From positions 1 through 40,059 of the forward strand of contig CAZRQU010000009.1 in the NCBI GenBank assembly GCA_964602485.1: a stretch of DNA of 40,059 nt. The letters run 5' to 3'. This stretch comes from WJLG01 sp964602485 (lineage in GTDB: Bacteria > Patescibacteriota > Patescibacteriia > Patescibacteriales > WJLG01). The notes below the pieces were generated by a model. The model saw only the letters and a list, made by a program, of their open reading frames with translations. It was not told where the DNA came from and did no database searches. The position numbers and the translations under genes are program-made. This document shows, one piece after another, positions 1-6,764 of this stretch; positions within the stretch are counted from its first letter, which is position 1; each line of letters starts with the position of its first letter.

Positions 1-177
1 AACATAAACTTATTTTTTTAAAACCTTATCGGTTTTGTCGGGGCGGTGAGATTTGCACTTCGCTCATGTCTCCTTCGGAGACTGCTCAGCATCACGCGCT
101 CACACGCGCGTGAAACTCACAAAACATAAACTTATTTTTTTAAAACCTTATCGGTTTTGTCGGGGCGGTGAGATTTG
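1..177. repeat. Duplicated tRNA-Pro 3' end with palindromic insert
   Basis: Positions 1-55 are an exact copy of 123-177, which contain the 3' acceptor strand, T stem and trailer of the intact tRNA-Pro. In the first copy the T loop is broken after position 55 by about 55 bases of GC-rich sequence. That insert includes the hairpin GTCTCC-TTC-GGAGAC (about 68-82) and a CGCG-rich stretch. The sequence then resumes with T-arm-like bases and runs into the second copy. I read this as a broken tRNA remnant; it may continue beyond the left edge. No protein-coding gene is seen here. Confidence 0.75.
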
Positions 178-233
178 AACTCACGATCTCCTGCTCCCAA
201 AGCAGGCGCCCTAAACCGCTGGGCCACGCCCCG
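160..233 (-). tRNA. tRNA-Pro(UGG)
   Basis: The reverse complement folds as a full cloverleaf. The acceptor CGGGGCG pairs with CGCCCCG, the anticodon stem CCTGC pairs with GCAGG around a TTTGGGA loop (anticodon TGG), and the T stem GTGAG pairs with CTCAC. The discriminator is A and no CCA is encoded, which fits the cca gene later in the window. It is the last intact tRNA of the minus-strand block. Confidence 0.95.
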
Positions 234-235
234 AA

Positions 236-690
236 ATCAATTACGAATTACGAATTAACAATTACGATTTTTACAGCTTTTTTGAATAGTTCCAATGATC
301 TTACAAAGCTCCTCACAATCCTCTAAGATATCTTTTAATAACCTTTTATCCAGAATCTCGCTGTCACCCAAAAGTCTGATCCAATATTTGGTCTCTCTGG
401 CCTCTTTATAAGCTATTGTCATCTTGGATACAAAATCCTTTCTGCTAAATCCACCAACCGCTTCTTCAATATTCGCTCCAATTGACGTGCCACTTCTCAA
501 AATTTGGTTTGCCAAAATATAGTTTTTTCTATTTTCTGACAAAAACTTAAAAAGACGAATTATTCTTAAAGAAAAAAGGTAACTTTTCTCTAAAACAATA
601 TTCCCCTCCTTCATATTGATCTTTAATTAACGATTCGTAATTTTTAATTCGTAATTCGTAATTCGTAATTCGTAATTCGTAATTGAATAT
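236..690. repeat. Inverted heptamer arrays flanking the four-helix-bundle ORF
   Basis: Left of the ORF, about 239-266, the plus strand reads repeated AATTACG/AATTAAC units. Right of it, 646-680, are five perfect tandem copies of AATTCGT, with a degenerate stretch at about 625-645. The two arrays are reverse complements, so the ORF at 255-614 lies between inverted repeats like a small mobile unit. The left array overlaps the 3' end of the ORF. Confidence 0.7.
255..614 (-). CDS. Four-helix-bundle protein, S23 / rRNA intervening-sequence protein family
   Basis: This 119-residue protein matches the S23/IVP family: an all-helical protein with LEKSYLFSLRIIRLFKFL near the start, the signature RSGTSIGANIEEA at about residues 61-73, and KEARETKYWIRLL in the third helix. 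Family members are often encoded inside 23S rRNA intervening sequences, and related folds act as DGR accessory proteins. The molecular role of free-standing copies is unknown. Here the gene sits between tRNA-Phe and tRNA-Pro and is flanked by inverted heptamer arrays, so it looks like an inserted unit rather than a housekeeping gene. The AAGGAGGGG motif overlaps codons 2-4 instead of lying upstream of the ATG. No reverse transcriptase or DGR template is visible nearby. Confidence 0.85.
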   Translation of the reverse strand: MKEGNIVLEKSYLFSLRIIRLFKFLSENRKNYILANQILRSGTSIGANIEEAVGGFSRKDFVSKMTIAYKEARETKYWIRLLGDSEILDKRLLKDILEDCEELCKIIGTIQKSCKNRNC

Positions 691-691
691 G

Positions 692-763
692 TGCCGGGGG
701 AGAGAATTGAACTCTCGACACAAGGATTTTCAGTCCTTTGCTCTACCACTGAGCTACCCCGGC
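692..763 (-). tRNA. tRNA-Phe(GAA)
   Basis: The acceptor GCCGGGG pairs with CCCCGGC. The anticodon stem AAGGA/TCCTT encloses CTGAAAA (anticodon GAA), and the T stem is GAGAG/CTCTC. The discriminator is A with no encoded CCA. The trailer starts ACATATTC, nearly the same as after tRNA-Ile, which suggests common processing. Confidence 0.95.
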
Positions 764-829
764 TAAAAATTTAAAATGAAAATCTCAAAATTTAAAATTT
801 TCATTTTTAGATCTCAATTTTACATTTAT

Positions 830-895
830 ATGTTGCGGGGGCCGGATTCGAACCGGCGATCCCGCCTCGGCGGGATTATGGGCCAACTTGCCCCA
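830..895 (-). pseudogene. Broken tRNA-fMet copy (3' part) with palindrome
   Basis: Positions 830-859 are an exact 30-base copy of the 3' end of the intact tRNA-fMet (1144-1173). Where the 3' anticodon stem should be there is the 16-base palindrome TCCCGCCGAGGCGGGA. The anticodon loop CCCATAA survives. The upstream strand reads only as GGGGC-AAGTTGG-CCCATAA, which looks like a deletion derivative of the D arm and anticodon 5' stem. It cannot fold as a tRNA. The stop codon of the GIY-YIG ORF falls in its anticodon loop. Confidence 0.8.
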
Positions 896-1145
896 CTTTT
901 ATTATCTGTTTCAAACCATTACCTCCTTTTAATCTTTTCAGATAATTTTCATATTTCCTGGCTTCACTGAGGCTTGATTCTGTCCTTCGGTAAATGATCT
1001 TCCAATTCTTATACCTACTTGCCCATTTTGACAAACCAGAATTGTGTTGTGTTAATCTTTTGTTTACATCATCCGAAATACCTATATATCTTCTTCCACT
1101 TTCACTTTCTATGATATAAACCGTATAAATTTTTCCCTCCTTCAT
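876..1145 (-). CDS. Small GIY-YIG nuclease-domain protein
   Basis: This 89-residue protein is a stand-alone GIY-YIG domain (UPF0213/YhbQ size class). It has the paired motifs YTVYII (about residues 7-12) and RYIGIS (about 19-24), then a KRLTQHN segment carrying the catalytic-type Arg, and an EARKYENYLKRLKGGNG segment carrying the metal-binding Glu. Its ATG lies 1 base after the 3' end of the intact tRNA-fMet on the same strand, and its last two codons plus stop come from a broken tRNA-fMet copy. Family members usually start at the residue before YxVYI, which here is an ATT codon preceded by GGAGG at 5 bases. The true start could therefore be that ATT at codon 6. Whether it acts as a homing-type nuclease is inference from position. 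Confidence 0.85.
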   Translation of the reverse strand: MKEGKIYTVYIIESESGRRYIGISDDVNKRLTQHNSGLSKWASRYKNWKIIYRRTESSLSEARKYENYLKRLKGGNGLKQIIKVGQVGP

Positions 1146-1146
1146 G

Positions 1147-1219
1147 TTGCGGGGGCCGGATTCGAACCGGCGACCTCCAGGTTATGGGCCTGGCGAGCTG
1201 CCAACTGCTCTACCCCGCG
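1147..1219 (-). tRNA. Initiator tRNA-fMet(CAU)
   Basis: The acceptor CGCGGGG faces CCCCGCA, leaving the C1-A72 mismatch that marks bacterial initiator tRNA. The anticodon stem CCAGG/CCTGG encloses CCCATAA (anticodon CAT). The T arm is CCGG-TTCGAAT-CCGG type. One of the usual three G-C pairs at the base of the anticodon stem is A29-U41. No CCA is encoded. It is the only intact initiator tRNA in the window and sits between two broken copies. Confidence 0.95.
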
Positions 1220-1245
1220 ATAAAAAACTTTTTAAAGTTTTAAGT

Positions 1246-1329
1246 ATTTAATTGTGAACCGACGATCCCGCCTCGGCGGGATTATGGGCCTGGCGAGCTG
1301 CTCCCGCCTGGGCGGGACTCTACCCCGCG
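1246..1329 (-). pseudogene. tRNA-fMet copy carrying two GC palindromes, 3' end missing
   Basis: From the 5' end the copy matches the intact tRNA (CGCGGGGTAGAG, then GCAGCTCGCCAGGCCCATAA). The D-loop bases CAGTTG are replaced by TCCCGCCCAGGCGGGA, and the 3' anticodon stem CCTGGAGG is replaced by TCCCGCCGAGGCGGGA. The copy stops inside the T arm and has no 3' acceptor strand. It cannot form an anticodon stem and should not give a working tRNA. Positions 1246-1280 match 850-884 at 34 of 35 bases. Confidence 0.8.
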
Positions 1330-1351
1330 ATACTATTCAATTTTGAATATG

Positions 1352-1425
1352 TGGGCGCGCCAGGACTCGAACCTGGGACCTCATCGTTATCAGCGATGCG
1401 CTCTAACCACCTGAGCTACGCGCCC
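1352..1425 (-). tRNA. tRNA-Ile(GAU)
   Basis: The acceptor GGGCGCG pairs with CGCGCCC. The anticodon stem CATCG/CGATG encloses CTGATAA (anticodon GAT), and the T arm is CCAGG-TTCGAGT-CCTGG. The discriminator is A with no CCA encoded. It is the first tRNA of the block after the promoter at 1539-1567. Confidence 0.95.
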
Positions 1426-1538
1426 GTTCACGCTTAAGGTGAATTTTTTTGAATGGAACAAGCGTAATTGAAAGGTCTTTCAATAAATACCAGATTTCAA
1501 GAATAAAAAAGGCCCCAAATCAATGGTCCGTTAAAACT

Positions 1539-1567
1539 ACTATAACAAAAAGTCCCTAAAAATGCAA
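1539..1567 (-). promoter_or_regulatory. Sigma70-type promoter of the tRNA block
   Basis: On the minus strand TTGCAT and TATAGT are separated by 17 bases, with TGT before the -10 (extended -10). The leader to tRNA-Ile is about 105 bases and contains a near-perfect inverted repeat, ATTGAAAG-GT-CTTTCAAT, at 1467-1484. Confidence 0.65.
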
Positions 1568-1605
1568 GAGTTTACCCTTTTAGCTAAAAATATACTCAAT
1601 TCGAA

Positions 1606-2868
1606 TTATTTATCCATTTTCAATATATTTCTAAATCTATCAGAATCATCATAAGGACCAATAAGTGCCAAGTTAAGCCCTTTATCTTTGAATATATCCT
1701 TAGCAATACGCTTTATATCCTCACAACTAACCTTATCCACCTCGCTGAAGAATTGCTCCGGCGTTCTAACGGCATCTTTTAAAGCAGCTTGTTTACCATA
1801 CCAATTAGCCATATCATCGGATGATTCCAATCTGATCACCGACCTGCCTCTTATTAGATCTTTTGTTCTTTGAAGTTCTTCCTCAGGTACTCCCTCATCT
1901 CTTATTTTCTTATACTGACTCAAAATGACCTCTATGGCCTCGTCTTGCTTTCCGTTCGGAACCCCGGCTTGAGTGGTCAAGTACCCGCAATCAGTAAATG
2001 CTTCATAATTAGTTCGAACATAATAAGCCAAGCCCCTTCTTTCTCTAACTTCGGAAAACATCCTGGAACTCATAGAACCGCCAAGCAGAACTGACAACAC
2101 CTTGGCCGCATATTCATCAGCATGACCGAATTGGTAAGCTCTCACCCCCAAAGATAGATTAACCTGTTGTGCTTCTTTCTTCCTAAGTAAAACTCGAGCA
2201 GATTCCTGGTCATCCTCGACTTTTGGCTTATCTTTAAGATCATTATTAGGAAATTTAGAAAAATATTTCTCCACTAGATCCTCTTTTCCTTCCGTATTCC
2301 CAGCTAAACAAACCACTGCGGAATTGACCCCGTATTGCGAATGATGATAATCAACGAAGTCCTGGCGTTTAAAATTCCTTATATTATCTTTAGGACCGAT
2401 TATCTCCCATCCGGCCGGAGTGTCTCCATAAAGACATTCTTCAAAAACATCCTCTATATACATCATCGGATTCTCGTGGTACATATTAACCTCTTCTATA
2501 ATAACCCCCTTTTCCCTTTCTATTTCCTCGGAGGAAAATTTGGAATCAATAAGCATATCAGAAATTATATCTATAGCTTTTTCCGCTTTTTCCGAAGCCA
2601 TTTTCACCCAATAACCTGTATATTCTTTGGCTGTAAAAGCGTTATATTCCGCCCCGACAGAATCAAGCTCTGAGGATATATCCATAGCGGTCGGGCGCTT
2701 CTCTGTTCCTTTGAAGAACATATGCTCCAAAAAATGAGAGATACCATTATTATCCCTTTTCTCATATCTGGATCCTGTTTTGAACATAACCAAGATAGTA
2801 ATAGTCTTGGTTCCGGCCATGGGCGCGGTTATTATCCTTAATCCTTTGTCTGTTCTTTTATCTTTCAT
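1606..2868 (-). CDS. M16-family zinc metallopeptidase (processing-peptidase-like)
   Basis: This 420-residue protein has the inverted zinc motif HFLEH at residues 45-49, and the third ligand Glu126 lies at the spacing expected for HxxEH-x76-E. The C-terminal half carries GGSMSSRMFSEVRERRGLAY, the usual M16 substrate-closing segment. The length fits the two-domain half (about 400-430) that dimerises, as in mitochondrial processing peptidase-like bacterial enzymes. There is no signal peptide, so it is probably cytosolic. Its ATG overlaps the stop of the upstream O-antigen-ligase-like gene by four bases (ATGA), which points to translational coupling. The substrate is unknown. Confidence 0.92.
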   Translation of the reverse strand: MKDKRTDKGLRIITAPMAGTKTITILVMFKTGSRYEKRDNNGISHFLEHMFFKGTEKRPTAMDISSELDSVGAEYNAFTAKEYTGYWVKMASEKAEKAIDIISDMLIDSKFSSEEIEREKGVIIEEVNMYHENPMMYIEDVFEECLYGDTPAGWEIIGPKDNIRNFKRQDFVDYHHSQYGVNSAVVCLAGNTEGKEDLVEKYFSKFPNNDLKDKPKVEDDQESARVLLRKKEAQQVNLSLGVRAYQFGHADEYAAKVLSVLLGGSMSSRMFSEVRERRGLAYYVRTNYEAFTDCGYLTTQAGVPNGKQDEAIEVILSQYKKIRDEGVPEEELQRTKDLIRGRSVIRLESSDDMANWYGKQAALKDAVRTPEQFFSEVDKVSCEDIKRIAKDIFKDKGLNLALIGPYDDSDRFRNILKMDK

Positions 2869-4169
2869 GTTTTTTTATCTTTAAAATTATTTATCAGCAA
2901 TGCCAGGACGATCCATAGGAATATAGTCCCAAAATGCAAGCTCCACCAAAAATGGTCGAATATCATCATTATAACCAAAGACAGCAAAATAGACAAATTG
3001 AAAAAATTGCCCCGACTCACAGATTCCACAGCTATCCAGGTTATCAGACCTAAAAAGAATAAAAATCCGGCCACCCCAACCTCGGCCATTATCAAAAGAA
3101 AGGTGTTGTGAACCGGCTCAAAGGTCCAAGACCAAGCTTCAGGCCTTTTATTCCTTTGGTACTTGATATAATTTCCCAGTCCAATTCCGAAAACCGGATT
3201 TTCAGCTATGACCTGTCTGCCTTCTTCTAGATATTCTCCTCTTTGATCAAGTGACTTCTTTTCCAGTCTTCCTTGGGCAGACAATCTGGCGACAAAAACC
3301 TCATTATAACAAAGGAATGGAAATATGAAGATAAAAGAAGAAATAAGGATCAAGGACAGGATCTTCAACTGAGCGAACCAATTTTTGGTCAAGAAAAAAT
3401 AAACCAACAAAAAGGTCATAGCTAAAACGAATGCCAGCCAAGCCGATCGGGAAAAACTAAAGACCAATCCCAAAATTCCCAGATAAAAAGCCAATAGGCA
3501 TAAGTTGAATTCCCAGGTTTTAGGCTTTAACTTCTTTTTTATTATGGGGTATATTATGAATATCAAAGCAATAGCTAAAAAGGCTCCTAATATATTAGGG
3601 TGGTCAAAGCTACCGTAAGCCCTGAGCCACCTCTCCCCAAAACCCTTAGGGCCAATGGTCTCTATTGCTGATACTCCCGGCTCTCCGGGAAAATGCCTGG
3701 CCATTCCCAGCCATTTAAAAGCCGGCGAATCTTGAGTAAAGAACTGAAAAGCGGATATCGCTCCTTGAACAACAATAGAGACAGCTAGAGAAATATATAA
3801 TTTCACCCGATCATATTTAGCGAACAGAAAAAGAAAGAAAACGCCCACTCCTTCCAAAAATATCAAATAATTATAAAAGGCCAGTATTCTGTCCGGTGAA
3901 TAGAAAATGGATATGAAAAGAGCCGCATCAAGACCGGCAATGATCATTATCGGATATCTTATATTGGACGAATGACGCCTGAGGTCCGGATCCAAAAATA
4001 TCTTTATGGCAAAAATTATCAACAAAGAAAAAATAAGAACATCAACTGCATAAAGACTTATGGATAGATATTCTATATCCGCTTCTCTTAAGATCAATCT
4101 AGTCTGAAAAGGTAAAACAAATATCAATAAATATATTCCGTATTCTATAATTTTTTTAAAACACCTCAT
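2865..4169 (-). CDS. O-antigen ligase / polymerase-like membrane protein (Wzy_C family)
   Basis: This 434-residue protein is strongly hydrophobic, with about ten or more membrane segments spread over its length. A large extracytoplasmic loop ends in the segment EPVHNTFLLIMAEVGVAGF (about residues 350-370), typical of the O-antigen ligase/Wzy_C family, including the conserved His. It probably joins or polymerises lipid-linked glycan at the membrane. Both ends overlap neighbours by four bases, so it is the middle gene of a three-gene coupled operon. No lipopolysaccharide genes are seen in the window, so the acceptor is more likely another surface glycan or a protein. Confidence 0.82.
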   Translation of the reverse strand: MRCFKKIIEYGIYLLIFVLPFQTRLILREADIEYLSISLYAVDVLIFSLLIIFAIKIFLDPDLRRHSSNIRYPIMIIAGLDAALFISIFYSPDRILAFYNYLIFLEGVGVFFLFLFAKYDRVKLYISLAVSIVVQGAISAFQFFTQDSPAFKWLGMARHFPGEPGVSAIETIGPKGFGERWLRAYGSFDHPNILGAFLAIALIFIIYPIIKKKLKPKTWEFNLCLLAFYLGILGLVFSFSRSAWLAFVLAMTFLLVYFFLTKNWFAQLKILSLILISSFIFIFPFLCYNEVFVARLSAQGRLEKKSLDQRGEYLEEGRQVIAENPVFGIGLGNYIKYQRNKRPEAWSWTFEPVHNTFLLIMAEVGVAGFLFFLGLITWIAVESVSRGNFFNLSILLSLVIMMIFDHFWWSLHFGTIFLWIVLALLINNFKDKKT

Positions 4170-5125
4170 TTGATCTTTATATGATTAATTTCTATTTCCT
4201 TCTTTTTGTCATTTAGTCTTTTTTTGAATTCCCTTCGCCTGTCATTCTCGTGAAATTTCAAAATATCATCAGATATCAAAACTCGGCTGTCCGGTTGGCT
4301 GGATAAGCTGCTTTTATTCCCGGACATCTTATATATCTGGATCTTTTTAAATGCTTTTTCAACCATATCACCTAAAAAATTATCGAACCATAAACCATTG
4401 ACCCTTTTTACCATATTGGAAAAAAAATTATCCTTTACTGTCCAACTATCAACTGGGGATATTTTTATCATATTGGGAAATCTCTTTTTCAGCCAATCGT
4501 TATCTTTCAAAAAATAAGAATAAAGACCTTTATCATATAACTGATTCAAATTCTTTATCCAAAAATCCAAATAAGGGTCATTATCCGGCAAAGCTATATC
4601 TCTTATATATCTTCTGTCCTCAGTGATATAAAAACTCAAGCATATTCTATCTTTTATCTTTTTTCCATGTCTTCTTAGGCCAAAGATGTGAAGCAGTAAA
4701 GTGGATATCGATCTCGCGGTCCATATCCTGTTTTTTCTTATGACTATAAAAACATCTATATCGCTTTCTTCTTGATAATAAAAATTGTTGCAAACCGCCA
4801 CCATTTTGACCCCGTTCACGAATTTCAATATATTAGATGCTTTCTTGGCTATCTTTTTCTTTCTTTGTGATAAATGGAATTGACGACGAGCTTTAGTTAG
4901 CATCTTCTCTCTGCCTTTCAAAAAATAAAAAGGTCCCTGCTTATCCAATATGCCGGTCACATCCTTTTCCAAAACATCAAGAACTTCTTCATATGAAACT
5001 TTAACCCTTAGTGACTGCCAGATATCAAAAGAATTTAAAGGAAGATCGAACAAATCAAAGAAAGCAATCGCCTCCACGATCGCCCCCTTGATATCTTTTT
5101 GGTGATAATATCTATGCCTTAACAT
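4166..5125 (-). CDS. Nucleotidyltransferase-fold protein with N-terminal winged-helix-like region
   Basis: Residues 10-75 look like a small helical, winged-helix-like domain. Residues 100-135 resemble the MNT/Pol-beta nucleotidyltransferase core, with strand VKMVAVCNN followed by the acidic pair D122-x-D124 in SDIDVFIVI. The usual Gly-Ser before the helix is replaced by Cys-Asn-Asn. The C-terminal 120 residues are basic and unrecognised. The gene is translationally coupled to the O-antigen-ligase-like gene, so a role in that glycan pathway is possible but not shown. The missing GS motif may mean weak or lost catalysis. Confidence 0.6.
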   Translation of the reverse strand: MLRHRYYHQKDIKGAIVEAIAFFDLFDLPLNSFDIWQSLRVKVSYEEVLDVLEKDVTGILDKQGPFYFLKGREKMLTKARRQFHLSQRKKKIAKKASNILKFVNGVKMVAVCNNFYYQEESDIDVFIVIRKNRIWTARSISTLLLHIFGLRRHGKKIKDRICLSFYITEDRRYIRDIALPDNDPYLDFWIKNLNQLYDKGLYSYFLKDNDWLKKRFPNMIKISPVDSWTVKDNFFSNMVKRVNGLWFDNFLGDMVEKAFKKIQIYKMSGNKSSLSSQPDSRVLISDDILKFHENDRRREFKKRLNDKKKEIEINHIKIK

Positions 5126-5164
5126 AAGCCTAATACCGCTTTTTCGAATAAAATTAACACAAAA

Positions 5165-6271
5165 CTATTCATTTTTTGGTTTTTCCAATTCCAAAATATC
5201 CACCTTGCTCTCTCCTTCGGTCACTCTAACGACATCCTTATCTATCTTTTTGAACTCCTTATAGGCATTATTATAATGACTAACGGTAGTGCCTAAAGTA
5301 TTGCCCATTTTCTTCATATAATCTTCATAAGAAAGCAAATGTCGGCCCAATTTCTCTATATTCTTCTTTATCTCAACCGCCGCTTCCTCTATTTGCATGG
5401 CTCTGAGCCCCTGAAGAACTGTTTGCAGATAAGCCAAAAATGAAGTCGGGGAAACGATTATCACTCGCCGATCGCGAAAAGCATACTCCACCAGATCACG
5501 GGTATTGACCTTGACCGCACCGACCGTGGAAACCAACAGGTCGTAATATATGGATTCGGAAGGGATGAACATAAAAGCGAAATCTAAAGTTCCTTTGCTC
5601 GGTTTTATGTATTTGGAAGTCTCGTCTATTCTGTTCTTAAGGTCTTGTTTAAAATTCTTCTCCAATCTTTCCCTATCCTCTTTGTTGGAAGTATTAAGAA
5701 GTTTTTCGTAATTCTCCAAAGAAAATTTGGAATCCACCGGTATCACCTTATCCTTTACCTTGACCACTGCATCCACTATCAGATCGCTGCCATCTTTGTC
5801 TTTGCCTAAATTATATTGCATCTCGTAAGAGTTTGGAGGTAAGACATTCTTCAAGGTTTCTTCCAAAAAATATTCTCCCAAAACTCCTCTTTGTTTGGGG
5901 TTTTTCAAAATGTTCTGCAAATCCTTCAACTGAGAAGAAAAATCTACCACCTGTTTGTTGGTCTCGTCCAGCTTGGCCAGTTTTTCCGATACTTCCGATA
6001 TCACCTTGTTGGCCTGAGAGGTGACATTTTGCATCAAGCCGGCGGTCTTGCCCAAGGTGTCTTGATTGGATCTATGAGCTTCAGATAATTTTGAATCAAG
6101 CGATTTTCTTAATTCCTCGTTCTGCGAATTAAGGTTGGCCAAACGCTCCAGCATGGTGGCCATCTTATCTGAATCCTCGTGAGTTTCTTTCTTTTTAAGT
6201 AGAATATAAACCACTACCAATAAAAGCAACACTGTCACTGTAAGTAAAATGGAGATGAATAGATTTTGCAT
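5165..6271 (-). CDS. rmuC: RmuC-family DNA recombination protein
   Basis: The 368-residue protein begins with a membrane segment (residues 4-25), followed by a long coiled coil (about 35-125). The RmuC domain follows at about 128-330, with GVLGEYFLEETLKNVLP and the nuclease-like core DAVVKVKDKVIPVDSKF. In E. coli RmuC limits rearrangements at inverted repeats; the family has a PD-(D/E)xK-type fold. The length is shorter than the enterobacterial protein, as is usual outside Proteobacteria. It is followed on the same strand by the nucleotidyltransferase gene 39 bases on. Confidence 0.92.
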   Translation of the reverse strand: MQNLFISILLTVTVLLLLVVVYILLKKKETHEDSDKMATMLERLANLNSQNEELRKSLDSKLSEAHRSNQDTLGKTAGLMQNVTSQANKVISEVSEKLAKLDETNKQVVDFSSQLKDLQNILKNPKQRGVLGEYFLEETLKNVLPPNSYEMQYNLGKDKDGSDLIVDAVVKVKDKVIPVDSKFSLENYEKLLNTSNKEDRERLEKNFKQDLKNRIDETSKYIKPSKGTLDFAFMFIPSESIYYDLLVSTVGAVKVNTRDLVEYAFRDRRVIIVSPTSFLAYLQTVLQGLRAMQIEEAAVEIKKNIEKLGRHLLSYEDYMKKMGNTLGTTVSHYNNAYKEFKKIDKDVVRVTEGESKVDILELEKPKNE

Positions 6272-6355
6272 ATCTATAAAATTATTTTTTCAACACTTTT
6301 TTAAATAGATCTTTATTGTCCATTGAAAATTGAAGTTTGAAGATTGGCAATTGAA

Positions 6356-6748
6356 CTATTTGTCCAAATACCAAAAATGAACCAAAGCCGGTTCTACGTT
6401 CGGCCCTAACTCCTCTTTTTCCAAATCTTTTAATGGTACCCACTTCCATTCCTTTATATCTTCTCTTGGCCTTATCTCTTCACCCAACCTTTTAGCATTA
6501 TAATGAACTAAGATAACATCAGCTCCATCTTTCCTGGTATGGAATATGAAGGGCTCCTGGTCTACTATCTCTATATCGACCCCCATCTCATCTTTGACTT
6601 TGGATTTGGCGACCTCGGCAAGATCATGCTCCATATCACCTACTGACCCTCCGGGAAATTTCCAAAAACTGTCATCTCCATGTTTGTTCAAAAGGACTTT
6701 TCCTTTTTCCACGATAACCGGTCCTGAAGCAATGATTATTCTTTTCAT
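6356..6748 (-). CDS. Nudix-like hydrolase domain protein with altered Nudix box
   Basis: The 130-residue protein has the size and fold pattern of a Nudix domain: a starting strand IIIASGPVIVEKGKVLL, then WKFPGGSV, and a box region at residues 33-57 ending KDEMGVDIE. Compared with the consensus GX5EX7REUXEEXGU, the Arg-Glu pair reads Ser-Lys, the first Glu of the EE pair is Asp, and one extra residue is present. Catalysis may be reduced or specialised. The substrate cannot be inferred. It lies 16 bases after murI on the same strand. Confidence 0.78.
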   Translation of the reverse strand: MKRIIIASGPVIVEKGKVLLNKHGDDSFWKFPGGSVGDMEHDLAEVAKSKVKDEMGVDIEIVDQEPFIFHTRKDGADVILVHYNAKRLGEEIRPREDIKEWKWVPLKDLEKEELGPNVEPALVHFWYLDK

Positions 6749-6764
6749 AAATTAAAAATTATAT

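Noticed and set aside
255..614. Diversity-generating retroelement, because the S23-like protein resembles Avd
   Set aside because: There is no reverse transcriptase, template repeat or variable repeat in the window.
646..680. Tandem AATTCGT repeats as a CRISPR-like array
   Set aside because: The units are seven bases with no spacers and no cas genes are nearby.
776..970. 64-codon plus-strand open frame over the tRNA-fMet fragment
   Set aside because: It is antisense to the tRNA remnant and the GIY-YIG ORF. Its GPDSNRRSRLGG segment is the translated tRNA T arm and palindrome.
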